Source: Acorus gramineus (taxonomy: Eukaryota; Streptophyta; Magnoliopsida; Acorales; Acoraceae). Taken from it: a DNA stretch of 64,000 nt. The position numbers were made by a program, and so were the translations under genes. How positions within the stretch are numbered: position 1 is the stretch's first letter; each line of letters opens with the position of its first letter. The notes beneath the pieces were generated by a model. That model searched no databases and was not told the DNA's origin. It worked only from the letters and a program-made list of their open reading frames with translations. Of this stretch, positions 46,958 through 60,877 are shown piece after piece. Location of the stretch: the NCBI GenBank assembly GCA_030737835.1, contig JAUJYN010000030.1, positions 1,752,057 to 1,816,056 of the forward strand, read 5' to 3'.

Positions 46958-48777
46958 TTGGGTAAGTCAATTCTCATCTTTATTCATGTTATATTTTTAT
47001 GTTTGTATTGGTATAGGATGGTCTTACGTTTGTATTTTTGGATTCATTGATTTCTTGAGTCTTCTTCTTGAGTTTTTCATAGATTTTGATGTATTTTAGA
47101 TCCTTATGCTATAGCTATGAGATCATGGTGTTTTCAAGGTATTATTCAACTCTTTCATGTCAAAAGAAAGGGGATAGGTATATATCATGTCTAGGGTTGT
47201 TTATTAAGAATAGAAAGCATGTTTAGAATCGTTTAAAGTCTTGTTTTGACCCTTATATGCATAGATCCGAACCTATACATGTTTTCATATTTTTATAGAA
47301 TTTTATCATAGATCCATATTATTTGTTTATGCATATAATTGATCTATGGTTTTCAAGGATTTTGGAATATGGTTTAATTGTGTCTTATGTATGTTTTATA
47401 AATCCTTGATGGTCTAGGGTTAAATATAAAAGGATATCATGATAGGTATAATGATATGTTATCTCTCACGGTTTTCAAAAGATTTTTATAGAGTATATTC
47501 AAATCCTTATATGTACCATGTGTTTTGACGTTTGATCAATGTTTTTCAGTTTTTTTCGTAAGTTAGGGTTTCGAATCGATTTTTCTATATACGATCTTTG
47601 ATCTATCTACTAAATGTTTTGTATTGTTTACATATTATATATTGATTTTTCAGAATACGAATAGATCTGAGTTTTTAGAAGTTAAATAAGATTTAATTGG
47701 TTTTATATACATGTTTTGCAAATCCTTATAGACTAGGGTTTCTAATTGGATTTCTTACACACGAATGATCTTTGATAAATATTCCTTATTGATTTACATT
47801 GTTTTACACGACTCATATATGAATGTAAATGATAAAAGGTATTTGGTTGTTTTTAACAAAAAATAAAATAAAATGGGTTTTTGTTTTCTATTTCTGGATG
47901 ACTCCATTAAGAGCCGTCGGGTCTGCTTTTGGGTTGCTCCCAAAGGAGCCGTCGGTTCTGTCATGGACGGCGGCCCCTGTTGGAGCCGTCGACATGGTTC
48001 TGGATGGCTCCGTTAAGAACCGTTGGTTTCTGTAAAATCGGGTACCACCAAGTCCCGTACTATTTGTGCACCTTGTGATCTAGTCGTATCATTTGAGGAC
48101 TGGTTAGGTTGCCTTAGACCTTCTGGATTGGTTTGCGTGTTGTTGGACCAAAGGTGAGTGGGTCTAGTCTCCTATGTAGTTTTTGAAGGATTTATCAATG
48201 ATTTTTTATTGCTATTTTATGTATAAGCTCGAGTATGTCATATTATATAGGATGATGCCTTATTACGTATTGTGTTGATAATATTTAACTTTTAAATCTG
48301 TTGCATGCATATGTTATGGAACAAAAAATATGTGGTAGATCATGCATGCATTGCATAGCCTAGGTGACATAGCCTATGTGGCTCAATCTAGGTGACTATG
48401 GCTTAGAATGGACCCAAGTCTAGGTGACTTCGTGTAGGCGACTTATGTCTAGGTGGCATGCATCTAGGTGACACGATTTCTTGAGCAAAATTCTTATGGC
48501 TAGGTGACATGGAGTACGGGCATGTGTGTCCGTTGCATACATGCGCATCATGTATTTGGACATGATTTGAAATGAGAATTTTATTACGTGACCATACATT
48601 TTGAAATGAGAATTTTATTACGTACTTGCTATTGGAATATCATTTTATTGAATTTGCAAATATCATTTTATTGTATATTGCGAATTGTTTCTTACGGTAT
48701 CTTATTAAAGATTATTATTTTACAATATACTGTATTATTGGGACCCTAAGGTTCATTCACTGAGCGTGTGGTTGCTC

Positions 48778-51700
48778 TGTCACGCCCCGGGCGTCCCCGA
48801 GACGCGGCAAGTGTATATAAAATATCAGAATCTACACAGGAGGTCAATAATATCATACACAAGCAGCCAGAAATGACACACAGACAACAAAAGCAGGGCT
48901 GACATGATATATACACCAAATGCGGAAGCTAGAGACTGAATCTGTAATCAAAACACACTACAGACTCCATACATAATCACATGTCCTGTGAGAGCCAATA
49001 TACATACAAAGACATCCAAATACAACACAAACGCGTGCCCAAGCACGGAAAATAATACATACAGGCACAAGGGATGCTGATAGCCTCAGAAACTCGCGGG
49101 ACGTGGCGCTACTCCGCTACTGATGAAGTCCCTCGGGGAGCTCCTCCTCCAGATCCGACTCAGATGACACTGAAGAAAAATATTGTGCGAGGGGTGAGCC
49201 ACACGCTCAGTCAACGGCACAACCCATGCATCACAGACAATATTGACCACAACTAGATAGTTCTTAACATCCACAACCACATTACCACAGCCACATATAA
49301 CAACAATTCCTCAAACTAGTGGGTCGCTAACGCCAACCCACTACACCCTCACCCTCACCCTCAATGGGTGACCAAGGATATTGGGACTAATCAACACAAA
49401 ACCAGCGGGTCGCTTCCGCCAACCCGCTACACCCTCACCCTCACCCCTCAAGGGGTGACCAAGGATATTGGGACTTACTACACCAATCCAGCAGGTCGCT
49501 ATCACCAACCTACTACACCCTCACCCTCACCCCTCAACAGGAGTGACATAGGATATTGGGACTGACAATCATCCATAGACAAATCCAGCGGGTCGCTCAT
49601 CGCCAACCCACTACACCCTCACCCTCACCCTACAACGGGTGACATAGGCTCTTGGGACTGACTAGGCTGTTGGTCACCCTTGGTCCACCGATAGTCTCTC
49701 CTCACTCCGTAGGTCGTTTGGCCACTCCCACGTTCAGCACAGTCCTTCTACCAGATCAGGAGGCGCCTACTACTGGGAGCCCCTGCACGGGACAACATGT
49801 CTAACGCTGAGGTAGTCTCTACACGGATCTAACGAAGGGAACAGAACAGCCTATCCATCGCATATGATCCACTCGGATCCGCAGACAACACATCATAACA
49901 ACACTACTGTTCTGAATTCCTCAGAACCCACCAGGGCGCATAACTACGATGCGGGGAACATGCATAAGGTTATAACAGGGTGGAATATCGTTGGGGAAAG
50001 AAACTCGGGAGGGCAGCGTGAGTTCCCGTTATAGGACACTCCGACAACCAAACAAGGAACATGGTGTACCCTAACCCGGGTCTCACCGCTGTCCTCGCAA
50101 GGCCCCTCCCCTATAATATTCACTATAACATGCAATTTAACAATTACTAGCATTTAATTTAATAAATAAACTAGTAGGGCACATGCATCGATCGGGCTCC
50201 CTAACATGGAACCAGGGGACATGCTGCGTTGCGTGGCTCATACACATATCCTAAGGGTGCAAGTCCCTAACATGCAAAGTCTAGGGTAACATGCATTCTA
50301 CAATTAAATCATGCTCGCATGATATACATATTACACATGCCAATATCTATCCATGGTGCCCCAGGAGAGGTCGGTATACGCCCAAGTGCGTATAACACCT
50401 CTCTACTGGGTTGGATTGTCCCACTCACCAGAGATCGGGGTCGTCGCGCGACCGTCCGTCTAGATCTGCAAGACAGACATTTAATGCGGTGAGAACAATA
50501 CATAAATATTCAAAAATACATCTAAAATACCCAACACTCGGACAAACGTACATACGACCCGTACGCACGCGTATCCGAGCATCCCGACTCACTCCCGAGC
50601 CCACCGGGCAACCGCACGCACGGCCACCCGCCTCGGGCGCACCGCCGAGCCCCGGCCCGCGCGCCCGGACAGCCTGCCGAGCATCTGCCCGCAAGCCCCA
50701 GACACACTGCACGCCCGGGCGCACGCACGCGCACGCCCGTGTGCACCGCGCGTCCGGCCCTGGGTGCACCCGCACGCACCGCGCCCCCGCGCAGCGCCAG
50801 CACGCACCCCCCGCCTGCACTGCGCCCCAGCGCAGCGCCCAGCACTCCCTGCCGCACGCCCGAGTGCCCTGCGCTCCACGCGCAGCACCGGCGCGCGCCC
50901 CGCGCACACCACGCGAGCGCACCGCACGCCCCGCGCGCCCAGCGCCTCGCCCCGCGCGCACCGCCAGCTCCGCCCCCCGCGCGCACCACTAGCCGCCTCG
51001 CCGCGCCCCGCGCGCACCCCGCGCGCACCCTGCACGATGCCCCGCAGCGGTGCCCAGCGCCCCAGCGCCCAGCGCCCAGCACCCTAGGCCAGCACCCGGT
51101 ACCCGTGACCCAGCGCCCAGCGCGCCTCGCCCAGCACCCGGGACCCTCACCCAGCGTCCACGCGCACGCCCACGCAACAAGCGCCCAGCGCGCCTGGCAG
51201 CACGCGCCCAGCGCGCCTGCCAGCCTGCCCGCGTTGCCTGCCTGCGCGCGTCGCCGAGTGGCCCGAGCACCGCTCGCCTGCACGCCCGGGGCACTGCCCG
51301 CCTGATGCCCGAGCGCCCCTGCCCTGCTCGCCTGCACGCCCAGCCAGCTCGCCCGGCCTGCCAGCGCGCACAGCCCAGCAGCCTGCTCCGCGCGCCTCTC
51401 CCTGCACCCTCAGAGCGCACGCCCGCGCGCGCACCCGCCCGCACGCCCTCGCGCGCCCGGCAAACTGGTGCACCTGCTCCCAGCCTACCCGAGCTAACCA
51501 ACGCTCAGCACCCCTCGCTCGCCCAGCACGCCCAGTGCCTGCAGCACCACCCGAGCGCACGCCGCGCGCACGCCTGCGCGCACGCACCCGCGCGCCCGGC
51601 CACCTGGTGCCCCACGCTGCTGCGCCTGCTGCCAGCGCTCCCGGGACAGCCACCCCACCTACCCGAGCAGCCTAGCTCCCCTACCCGAGCACCCCTACCA

Positions 51701-52415
51701 CCACCCACCGACCTCCGACCACCTCCACAGCCCTCCGACGGCCACCCACAGCCGCCGACCTCCTCCCAACCCCAAAACCCACCTCCTAACATCCATCTAA
51801 ACAAGAAAAGAGGGGAAATAGGGCTTACCAAGGGAGGAAGCGAAGTCCGGACGCTCTCCGCGCGCCGAAACCTTTCCCCAAAGGCTTCCACTACCCGGAT
51901 CTACTCCCACCTCCAAGACAGCCCAAAACAGAGGAGAAGAGAGGGGGGACGGAGGGGCAAATCTCGCCGGAAAGGGGATTTGAAAGCATCGGAGTGTAGA
52001 TCGGGACCCGATCTACACTTCTCGTGCTTTAGGTTTTTGGGTTTGAGGGGTCTAGGGGGGTCAAAAGTGAGAAAAATGGAGAAGGGGAGAGAGGGAGCTC
52101 ATTTGGGAAGAAGATGAATAGTGCACATTGACTTTTCTCACCCACCTTATATACCAAGTCACTTAAAAACCCGGATACGCCCCGGAACTGTGAAATTTCA
52201 GAAACGTTACCGGAATTCAACGAAATTTTTGTGAGAGGTCTAAAATGGCACCAGGACACCAAATATGCAGTTAGATTTTCAATCGGAGTCCTCTAACTCA
52301 GGACGATAGCTAACAGTCCAGAAATAAGCGGTTCCGATCGAAAACCAAAAAAAACGAAAAACTGCCAGAACGCTCCAACGGTTACCAGCAGGTTAAAAGT
52401 GACACATATATAACA
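48778..52415 (-). mobile_element. Chromovirus solo LTR, 3638 bp, target duplication TGCTC
   Basis: Minus strand: TGTTATATATGTGTCAC at 52415 to CGTGACA at 48778, flanked by TGCTC (48773-48777, 52416-52420). Closest to the copy at 19161-22721, sharing its four G-rich repeat units. The micro-exon is 50465-50429 (37 nt, one extra base) and the terminal frame 49169-49117. The CpG-rich tract is the longest here, about 50520-51640. Confidence 0.95.
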
Positions 52416-52809
52416 TGCTCACCCCTCTTTTTCCAACATTTCATATTTAAAAACTCAGATTGGTGGATCTCGTGTAGCTACGAATGAGATTGTGGGTGCG
52501 AGAACGTTAGACTTGCTTGGTCAAAGGACTGATCAATTTCATTTGGCATGTAGTCGGCCCATCCTCCTAGTAACAAGTTTTGTATCAAGTTGTATATATT
52601 TTATGTGTAACTTATATCCAGAGTACTATGGAGTGTTATGGAGATCTTTAATGTTATATTATTATTAAAGATTAAAGTTCATTTTAGTATTATTCTTATG
52701 TTCTCTAGATAAAAGGAAAAATATAGAACTCTGAGATTTGAGAAATTAAGTTAACGCAATCGGATTTCACGCTTCAAAACAGGGTCGTGGATTTGGGGGC
52801 GTTACAGAA

Positions 52810-52822
52810 GGGGTATCAAAGC
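52810..52822 (+). other. Primer-binding site of the LARD-like element
   Basis: GGGGTATCAAAGC, three bases after the GTTACA end of the 5' LTR. It resembles the initiator-tRNA-Met complement TGGTATCAGAGC with two changes. Confidence 0.75.
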
Positions 52823-54174
52823 ATAGGTTCAACTCTCGGACTGTAGGTTATGGGTATATTAGTTGTCCTTTGAGGTTTAGAGTTTGAGCTCGATTAACCT
52901 AAGGAGTTTAGGTTTAGCTACCCTATAAAAAAAAGTTTTTTGGTTATCTCACCTAGCCTAGAACTTTGATTTCAGGTTCCTTTAGCTTAATTGGCCTATG
53001 AAGTTCAATGTTTGAGTTGATCAACCTAAGGAGATTAAGTTTTGCTATCCTATAGAAAAATTATTTGGGCCATTTGGTTACCCTATATTTTTATTCTGGA
53101 GCCTAAAATATCTTTTATGTCTAGTTATCCTATCGGATCTTAAGACGGCCTATAGGAGAATTTCCATTGAAGTCTAGGATAGGCTTTAGAGTGTGTTTAG
53201 ATGCATTCCATATAGGGTTTCCATTCTAACCGTTTGTTTGTTTTGTTATAGCAAAATTTTGGTAGAACAAGCGCATATTGGGAGCGCGCCAAAGTGGTTA
53301 TGATTTGTTTTCAGAGTGTTCCATGTGGCTGAGCATTCGCGACCTTCAAAAATGTCATTCGTGTTTAATTGGAGATGTGAAAGCCACATTAAAATTTGTG
53401 AATGTGCAAGGCGGTAAATTAATGTTATTTCTTCGTGTTGTTAGAAATGTGAATGTGCAAGGTGGTAAATTAATGTTAGAAATGTCATTAGGGTTGTTGT
53501 CATCATAATTGCCCCTTATGTATTGTACAAGTTGGACCATTTATGGTATGGGACGTAAATAGACCTAACTTGTACAATTTGGATGAAAATTGTTTGTGTT
53601 GATTTGTTTTTCTTGTTATTGTTTGTATAGTATAAATTGGACTACCTGTGGAATGGGACATTGGTAGGCCTGACTTAAACAAATGATTGTGTACAATTAT
53701 GTGTATTGTTGGTATTGCTTGTACTATATAAGTTAAAACACCTATTGTGTGGGGCGTAGGTGGGCTTAACCTATATAGTAATTGTTTGTGATTGTGAATG
53801 TTTTGTTGCCTATGTCTGTGTGATATAAGTTAATCCACTTGTGGTTTGGGTCACTATGTATTAGAGTGGCGTAGCGGAAGCATTGTGGACCAAGCTTATA
53901 TGATTGTTTTGTTGTTATGTCATTGTATGATTGTTTGCTTGATATAAGTTGAAGCTTCAATGCAGAGCATTGGTGGTTTGACTTATATATTAGTTGTTTC
54001 TTTGTGATGTATAAGTAGGCTACTTATACCATTGTTTGTTGTGCATTGGGTGGTATGAGTCGGACGCATGAGCCAATTCATACTATCATTGTTTGAATGA
54101 TTGTTTCGTTGCCATTGGATATCATATGTCCTTTATTTTGTGTTCTCCCTTTTATTTTAAGGACAAAATTCATT
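52823..54174 (+). other. Non-coding internal region with hairpin repeats
   Basis: No gag, protease or pol is recognisable. At 52860-53095 a block of about 125 bp (GAGTTTGAGCTCGATTAACC type) is repeated in diverged form. At 53520-54060 about six diverged units of roughly 100 bp occur, several bounded by inverted arms such as ATTGTACAAGTT (53522-53533) with AACTTGTACAAT (53567-53578), and CTATATAAGTT (53724-53734) with AACCTATATAG (53768-53778). Confidence 0.7.
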
Positions 54175-54189
54175 TAAGGGGGAAAAGTA
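54155..54189 (+). other. Polypurine tract of the LARD-like element
   Basis: AAGGACAAAATTCATTTAAG followed by a G/A-rich run up to the TGTAAC start of the 3' LTR. The layout and the word GGACAAAATT are shared with the chromovirus tract at 2657-2689. Confidence 0.8.
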
Positions 54190-54346
54190 TGTAACAACTA
54201 TGGTTTTCCAAGTTGTTTCTTGATTTTGTGCATTGGGTCATATTCTTATAAGGTTTTGGAGGACTTCTATATCTCCAATTTTAGAAGTTAAGATGCAGCT
54301 GGAATTTATATTTTGTTAGCTTTTTAACGCTTTTTAAGGATCGTGA

Positions 54347-57300
54347 TGTCACGTCCCAGGGCCGCCGTCCCCGGTACGTGGCAAGTGTATATATAATATC
54401 AGAATCTACACAGGAGGTCAATAATATATCATACACAAACAACCAGAATGACACACAGACAACAAAGAGGCTGACATGATATATACACCAAATGCGGAAG
54501 CAAAAGACTGAATCTGTAAATAAATATACTACAGACCCGATACTCAATCATCTGTCCTGTGAGAGCCAATATACACAAATACAACTGAATATATACAAAC
54601 GCGTGCCAAGCACGGAAATAAAATACATATAGCCAAGAAGGGATGCTGATAGCCTCTGGCACTCGCAGAACGTAGCGCTGCTCCGCTACTGAAGGAATCC
54701 CTCGGAAAGCTCCTCCCGCTGCTCCGACTCCGGCTCAGTGGCAACTGGGGAAAAACATATGCGAGGGGTGAGCCACACACTCAGTGAACAGCACAACCCA
54801 TGCATCACAGACAATATTGACCATAATTCAGATCTTAATAATCCACAATCTCTTATTAACAACCACAAAATGGTAACAAATACTCAAACCAGTGGGTCGC
54901 TCAATCGCCAACCCACTACACCCTCACCCTCACCCTTCAATGGGTGACATAGGATTTTGGGACTGATATTCATCCAATCACAACACCAGTGGGTCGCTCA
55001 TCGCCAACCCACTAGACCCTCACCCTCACCCTTCAATGGGTGACATAGGATTTTGGGACTGACTAGGTTGTTGGTCACCCTTGGTCCACCGATAGTCTCT
55101 CCTCCACTCCGTAGGCCGCTGGGCTATCACCCACAACTTCAGCACAGTCCGTCACAAATATCGGGAGGCGCCTACTGATGGGAGCCCTCACCCACAACTT
55201 CAGCACAGTCTGTCACAAATATCGGGAGGCGCCTACTGATGGGAACCCTTAGAAGGGACGGCCTTTCTAACGCTGGGGCAGCCTCTACCGGATCCAACGA
55301 AGGGGACAAAACAGCCTATCCATACGCATATGATCCACTCGGATCCACCGACAACGCATCTCTACAATTCTAATGTCATGAATTCTTCAGAATTCCTCCA
55401 CGGCGCATAACCAAGATGCGGGGAAAATGTATAATAATAGCAAGGTTGGAATATCATTGGGGGAAAGAAACTTGGGAGGGCAGCGTGAGTTCCCGATATA
55501 GGACACCCCGACAACCAAACAAGGAACACGGAGTACCCTAACCCGGGTCTCAATGTTGACCTCGCAAGGCCCCTCCCGATAATATTACCTAAGGCATGCA
55601 ATTAAACATATACTAGCATTTAACTTAATAAATAAACTAGTGGGACACATGCATAGGCCAAGGCTTCCTAGCATGAGGACAGGGGGGACATGATGCATGG
55701 CTCATACACATATCATAAGGGTGCAAGTCCCTAACATGCAAAGTCTAGGGTAGCATGCATTCTACATTTTAAAATCATGCTCGCATGAAATACACTTTAC
55801 AACAGGTTAATATAAATCCATGGTGCCCCAGGAGAGGTCGGTATACGCCCAAATGCGTATAACGCCTCTCTACTGTGGATTGTCCCACTCACCGAAAATC
55901 GGGTCATCGTGCGACCGCCCGTCAAGATCTGCAAGACAGACATTTATACGGTGGGTTAAATACACAAATACATCAAAATACTCAAAATACACCAAAAGAA
56001 CCCAACACTCGGGCAAACGTACATACGGCCCGTACGCACGTTAGCCCAAGCACCCCGACTCACTCCCGAACCCACCGGCAACCACCCGCACGGCCACCCG
56101 CCCCCGGATGCGCCGCCGTGCCTCAGCCCGAGCACCCAGGCGTACCGCCGGGCCCCTGCCCGGACGCCTGGACCCGCAGCCGAGCCACCCGGTGCGCCGC
56201 GCGCCCACTGCGCCCCACCGCAGCAGCCCGCGCGCACCCCGCACGCCCCGTGCTGACCCACGAGCACACCGCACGCCCCGCGCGTCCAGCGCCTCGCCCC
56301 GCGCGCACCCCGCGCGCACCACCAGCTCCTTCCCGGGCGCACTCCGCGCGCACCACCAGCCTCTACCCGCGCGCACGCCTGCGCCTCTAACCAGCGCCCC
56401 GCGCGCATGCTCCTCTGTGGTGCCCAGCGCCCAGCGCCCCAGCACCCTCTCCCAGCACCCGGTATCCGCGACCCAGCGCCCAGCGCTCAGCGCCCAGCAC
56501 CCGGGACCCTCACCCAGCGCCCACGCGCACACCCGTGCAACACGCGCCCAGCGCGCCTGCCAGCCTGCCCGCGCTGCCTGCCTGCGCGCATCGCCGAGTG
56601 GCCCGAGCACCGCTCGCCTGCACGCCTGGGCACTGCCAGCCTGATGCCCGAGCTCCCCCTGCCAGCTGCCCGAGCATGGCCTGCCCAGCCGGCCTGCCTT
56701 GCTCGCACAGCCCGCACCATCCTACCCCGCACGCCTCCCTTTGCACTCCCCGAGCGCACGCCCGCGCACGCGCTCGCGCGCCCGGCAACCTGGTGCGCCT
56801 GCTCCCAGCCTACCCGGGACGGCTAGCCTCCCTGCCCGAGACTGCCTACCCGCCTGCCCGAGCAACCACCCTCTACCACCAGCCACCCCAAGGCCTCCGA
56901 CCACCCCCACAGCCCCCCGACGGCCACCCACCGCCGCCGACCGCCTCCCAACGTCATACCCACCTCCTAACATACATCTATACAAGAAAAGAGAGGAAAA
57001 AGAGGCTTACCAAGGGGAGGAAGGGAAGTCCGGTTGCTCTCCGCGCACCGAAACCTCTCCCAAAAGGCTTCCAACGCCCGGATCTCTCTTGGCCCTCGAA
57101 ATGGCCCAAAACAGAGGAGAAAAGAGGGGGGAGAAGAGGCATAACTCACCGGAATCCGGATTTGAAAGCACCGGGGTGTAGATCGGGACCCGATCTACAC
57201 TTCTTATGCTTTAGGTTTTTGGGTTTGAGGGCTCTAAGGGGCTCAAATGGGAGAAAAGGAGAGAGGGGAGAGAGAGAAAGCTTTGGTAGGGATGATGAAT

Positions 57301-57595
57301 AGTGCCAATGAAATATTAGATTTCATTTATATAGACAAATCACTTAAAATACCCGGATACCCCAGAACTGTGAAATTTCGGAAACGTTACCAGAAATCGA
57401 TGAAATTTTCGTGAGAGGCCTAAAATGGCACCAGGACACCAAATATGCAGTTAGATTTCCAATCGGAGTCCTCTAACTCAGGACGATAGCTAACAGTCCA
57501 AAAATTAGCGTTTCCGATTGAAAACCGAAAAAAATGAAAAACTGCCAGAACGCTCCAACGGTTACCAGCAGGCTAATAGTGACACATATATAACA
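54347..57595 (-). mobile_element. Chromovirus solo LTR, 3249 bp, target duplication CGTGA
   Basis: Minus strand: TGTTATATATGTGTCAC at 57595 to CGTGACA at 54347, flanked by CGTGA (54342-54346, 57596-57600). It has the palindrome near 57176-57200, micro-exon 55928-55893 (36 nt), terminal frame 54744-54686 (59 nt, two extra codons) and a CpG-rich tract at about 56000-56820. A short local duplication around ACAACTTCAGCACAGTC lies at 55130-55250. Confidence 0.95.
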
Positions 57596-57797
57596 CGTGA
57601 ATCGGATGAGTATCGATCAAGTTATAGGTCAAACTGTACTGAGAAGTTAGACAGAGGAACAGTGACGACTCTAGGAGGAGTCGTCAATCTGGAAACAGTT
57701 CCAAACTTGAATATTTTAGTTCTTAGAAGGTTTTAATGTGTTTTATTTGATTGGAAGGTGTCGATTTATTGTCCCCACGTGTATGAGATCTATTTTA

Positions 57798-57833
<36 letters not shown>

Positions 57834-58212
57834 TCCATTGAAACCCTAAAGGCCTCTCACTTTTCTTTTTCCTTGATTTGGAACTCCCTTGTTAGGATCT
57901 CAAGGAAGGAGTTGGGTAAGTCAATTCTCATCTTTATTCATGTTATAATATTATGTTTCTATTGGTATAGGATGGTCTTACTTTTGTACTTTCGGATTCA
58001 TTGATTTCTTGAGTCTTCTTCTTGAGTTTTTTCATAGATTTTGATGTATTTCGGATCCTTATGCTATAGCTCTGAGATCATGGTGTTTTAAAGGTATTAT
58101 TCAACTCTTTCATGTCAAAAGAAAGGGGATAGGTATATATCATGTATGAGGTTGTTTATTATGAATAGAAAGCATTTTTACAATCGTTTAAAGTCTTGTT
58201 TTGACCCTTATA

Positions 58213-60877
58213 TGTCACGCCCCAGGGCGGCCGTCCCCGAGACGCGGCAATGGTATATATGATATCAGCAGTCTATACAGGAGGTCAATAACATACTCTA
58301 AACAACATAAAAAATGACAACACAGACAACAATGAGGCTGACATAATATATACACAAATAGCGGAAGCTAAAAGACTGAGTCTGTAATTCAGAAGACATA
58401 TTACAGACCCGATACATAATCAACTGTCCTGTGAGAGCCAATATATACAACGGCATCCAAATATAATACAAACGTGTGCCCAAGCACGGAATACAATACA
58501 TACAATCAAAGGGGGATGCTGATGGCCTCTCACTCGCAGAACGTGACACTGCTCCGCTACTGCTGATGTGCCTCGGGGAGCTCCTCCTTCAGATCCGACT
58601 CAGATATCACTGGAGAAAAATATATGCGAGGGGTGAGCCACACGCTCAGTGAATAGCACAACCCATGCATCACAATTCATATTAACCTCAAATAATTTAT
58701 AGGCAGTAACTACACAATCTAGTGGGTCGTCCCATCACCAACCCACTTTCCCTCCCCTCACCCTCACCCTCTCCGAGGGGTGACATGGGCCTCTTGGGGT
58801 AGACTAGACTGCTCTCCACCCTTGGTCCACCCGGTAGCCCTTTCCCACCCTCGTAGCCTCGACCTAGTCCACTCCAACTACCAGTACTGTCCGAACACAT
58901 CGGAGGTACCGGACGGAAGCCCTCTGTCAGGTCAGCCATCGCCGGGGAGTACCTACATCGGATCCAACCAATAAGGAGAAGACAGCCTACTCACACGGAT
59001 ACGATCCTCATGGATCCGTCGACACCGATGGTAACGCTAAATAATGTCATGAATTCACAAGAATTCCTCCAGGGTGCATAACTAAGATGCGGGGAGACAT
59101 ATATCATAACCACAAGGTTACAATATTCTCTAAGGCATGCTCACATTTTGATTTAATTAGATTAAACTAGATGGGAACATGCATAGTCCGGGGCTTGGTG
59201 TCTAAGCATGCATAGGCCGCTATACATGATATAAGGGTGCATATCCCTAGCATACAAATCTAAGGTGGCATGGATACATCATATAATTCATGCATGCATA
59301 GTTTTACATTTATTACAAGTTAATACATAATTATGGTGCCCCAGGGGAGGGCAATGCACGCCTACGTGCATCGAACGCCTCCCTACTGGGTTGGATTGTC
59401 CCACTCACCAACACCCGGGTCGTCGCGTGACCGCCCGTCAAGATCTGCAAGACATGGGTAATCAAAATGGTGAGTAATTACACAAATACATAAGAAACAC
59501 GCTAGAAATACCCAACAATCGGACAAGCATGCATGCGGGCCCACACACACGCGAGTCCGAGTGCCCCGACACCCTTCCGCACCCACAGGCAGCCATGAGC
59601 ACGGCCACCCGCACGCGCACGCACGGGTGCGCACGCACGCATGCACGCCCGCGCCCCGGCGCACTGCCGTGCCCCATCCCGCGCGCCCAGGCGTGCTACC
59701 GCGCGCCTGCCCGAGCGCCCAGACACGCTGCCGCACGCGCGCGCCCGCGCGCACCGCGCGTCCAGCCCTACATCTAGCCGCGCGTACTGCGCCCCTGCGT
59801 AGCACCCCGCGCGCATTCCGCTCCCCACGCAGCACCCGCGTGCACGCCCGCGCGCACGCCCGCGCGTCCGCGCTTACGCGCGCACGCCCCCAGCACGCCC
59901 GACTGCACGCGCCTGCACTGCCTGCGTGTGCAGACTCGCGCGCACGCGCGCAGATGACCCCGCATGCGCGCCCGAGTCCATCCCACCACCTCCCTCAGCC
60001 CTCCCACATCCCTAAAACTCATGCATACACCATTTCACCTCCTAAACAACCATCTAAACAAGAAATAGGGAGGAGGAAAGCTTACCCAAAGAGAGGAAGG
60101 GAAGGGGAGGAACTCGGGTGCCCTTCATGCACCGAAACGCCACCACCAAGACCACCACTACCAAGACCTCTTCTCAGCCCAAGAATGGCTGAAAACAGAG
60201 GAGAAAAGGAGCCAAGAGAGGAGGTCAACATAGGGGAAATCCAAAAACAAAACCATGGAAAGGTAGATCGGAACCCTACCTTTCTTTTCTTCTTCTATGG
60301 CTTCTTCTTTCAAGCCCTTCTACTAGCTCAAAAGGGGGATTTAAAGAGAGGGGATTTAGGGTTTGTGAGTGAGTGAGAGAGAGAAGAAGATGAATAGAAG
60401 AAGATGAATAGAAGAAACTATTGGTGCACGCCTAAGTGAGGCCACACACACACACACACTCACACACTCACCACTAAGGGCACTTAGGTCATTTTAGGTG
60501 AGCTTTGACCTTTGGTCAACTCATCCACACAAACAAACAAAAGTGGTTGACCAAGTCAAGGGTCAAACTTGACTTGGTCAAAGTTCTTTTTAACTTGGTC
60601 AAGTCTCCCAATGACTTTTCGCTTGGTCAAAACCCGTATACGATTCAGAACTGTGAAATTCTGAACGTTACTGGAATTCGGTGAAATTTTTGTGAGTGGC
60701 TTGAAATGGCACCAGGACACATAATGTGCAGTTAGATTTTCAATCGGAGTTCTCAAACTCATGATGATGGCTAAAAGTCTGAAATTTTAGCGGTTCCGAT
60801 CGAAAAAAGAAAAAGTTGAAAAACTGCCAGAATGCTCCAATGGTGACCGGAAGGCTAAAAGTGACACATATATAACA
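58213..60877 (-). mobile_element. Chromovirus solo LTR, 2665 bp (W-box subtype), target duplication TTATA
   Basis: Minus strand: TGTTATATATGTGTCAC at 60877 to CGTGACA at 58213, flanked by TTATA (58208-58212, 60878-60882). It has a W-box cluster at about 60480-60640, micro-exon 59444-59409 (36 nt), terminal frame 58609-58557 (53 nt) and a CpG-rich tract at about 59500-59960. It is the solo counterpart of the LTR type still attached to pol at 2690 and 39618. Confidence 0.95.

Larger units (their letters stand above)
43631..52806 (+). mobile_element. 5' LTR of the LARD-like element (in three pieces)
   Basis: Pieces are 43631-44121, 46958-48777 and 52416-52806, separated by solo LTRs. It includes repeated GAGCCGTC words (47900-48030), seven variants of CTAGGTGAC (48358-48510) and TTCACTGAGCGTGTGG (48756-48771). 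It holds about 500 bp (around 47430-47940) that the 3' LTR lacks. Confidence 0.9.

Noticed and set aside
52807..54189. A hidden gag or accessory gene in the LARD interior
   Set aside because: The longest frames are under 80 codons, show no motif and overlap diverged tandem units.
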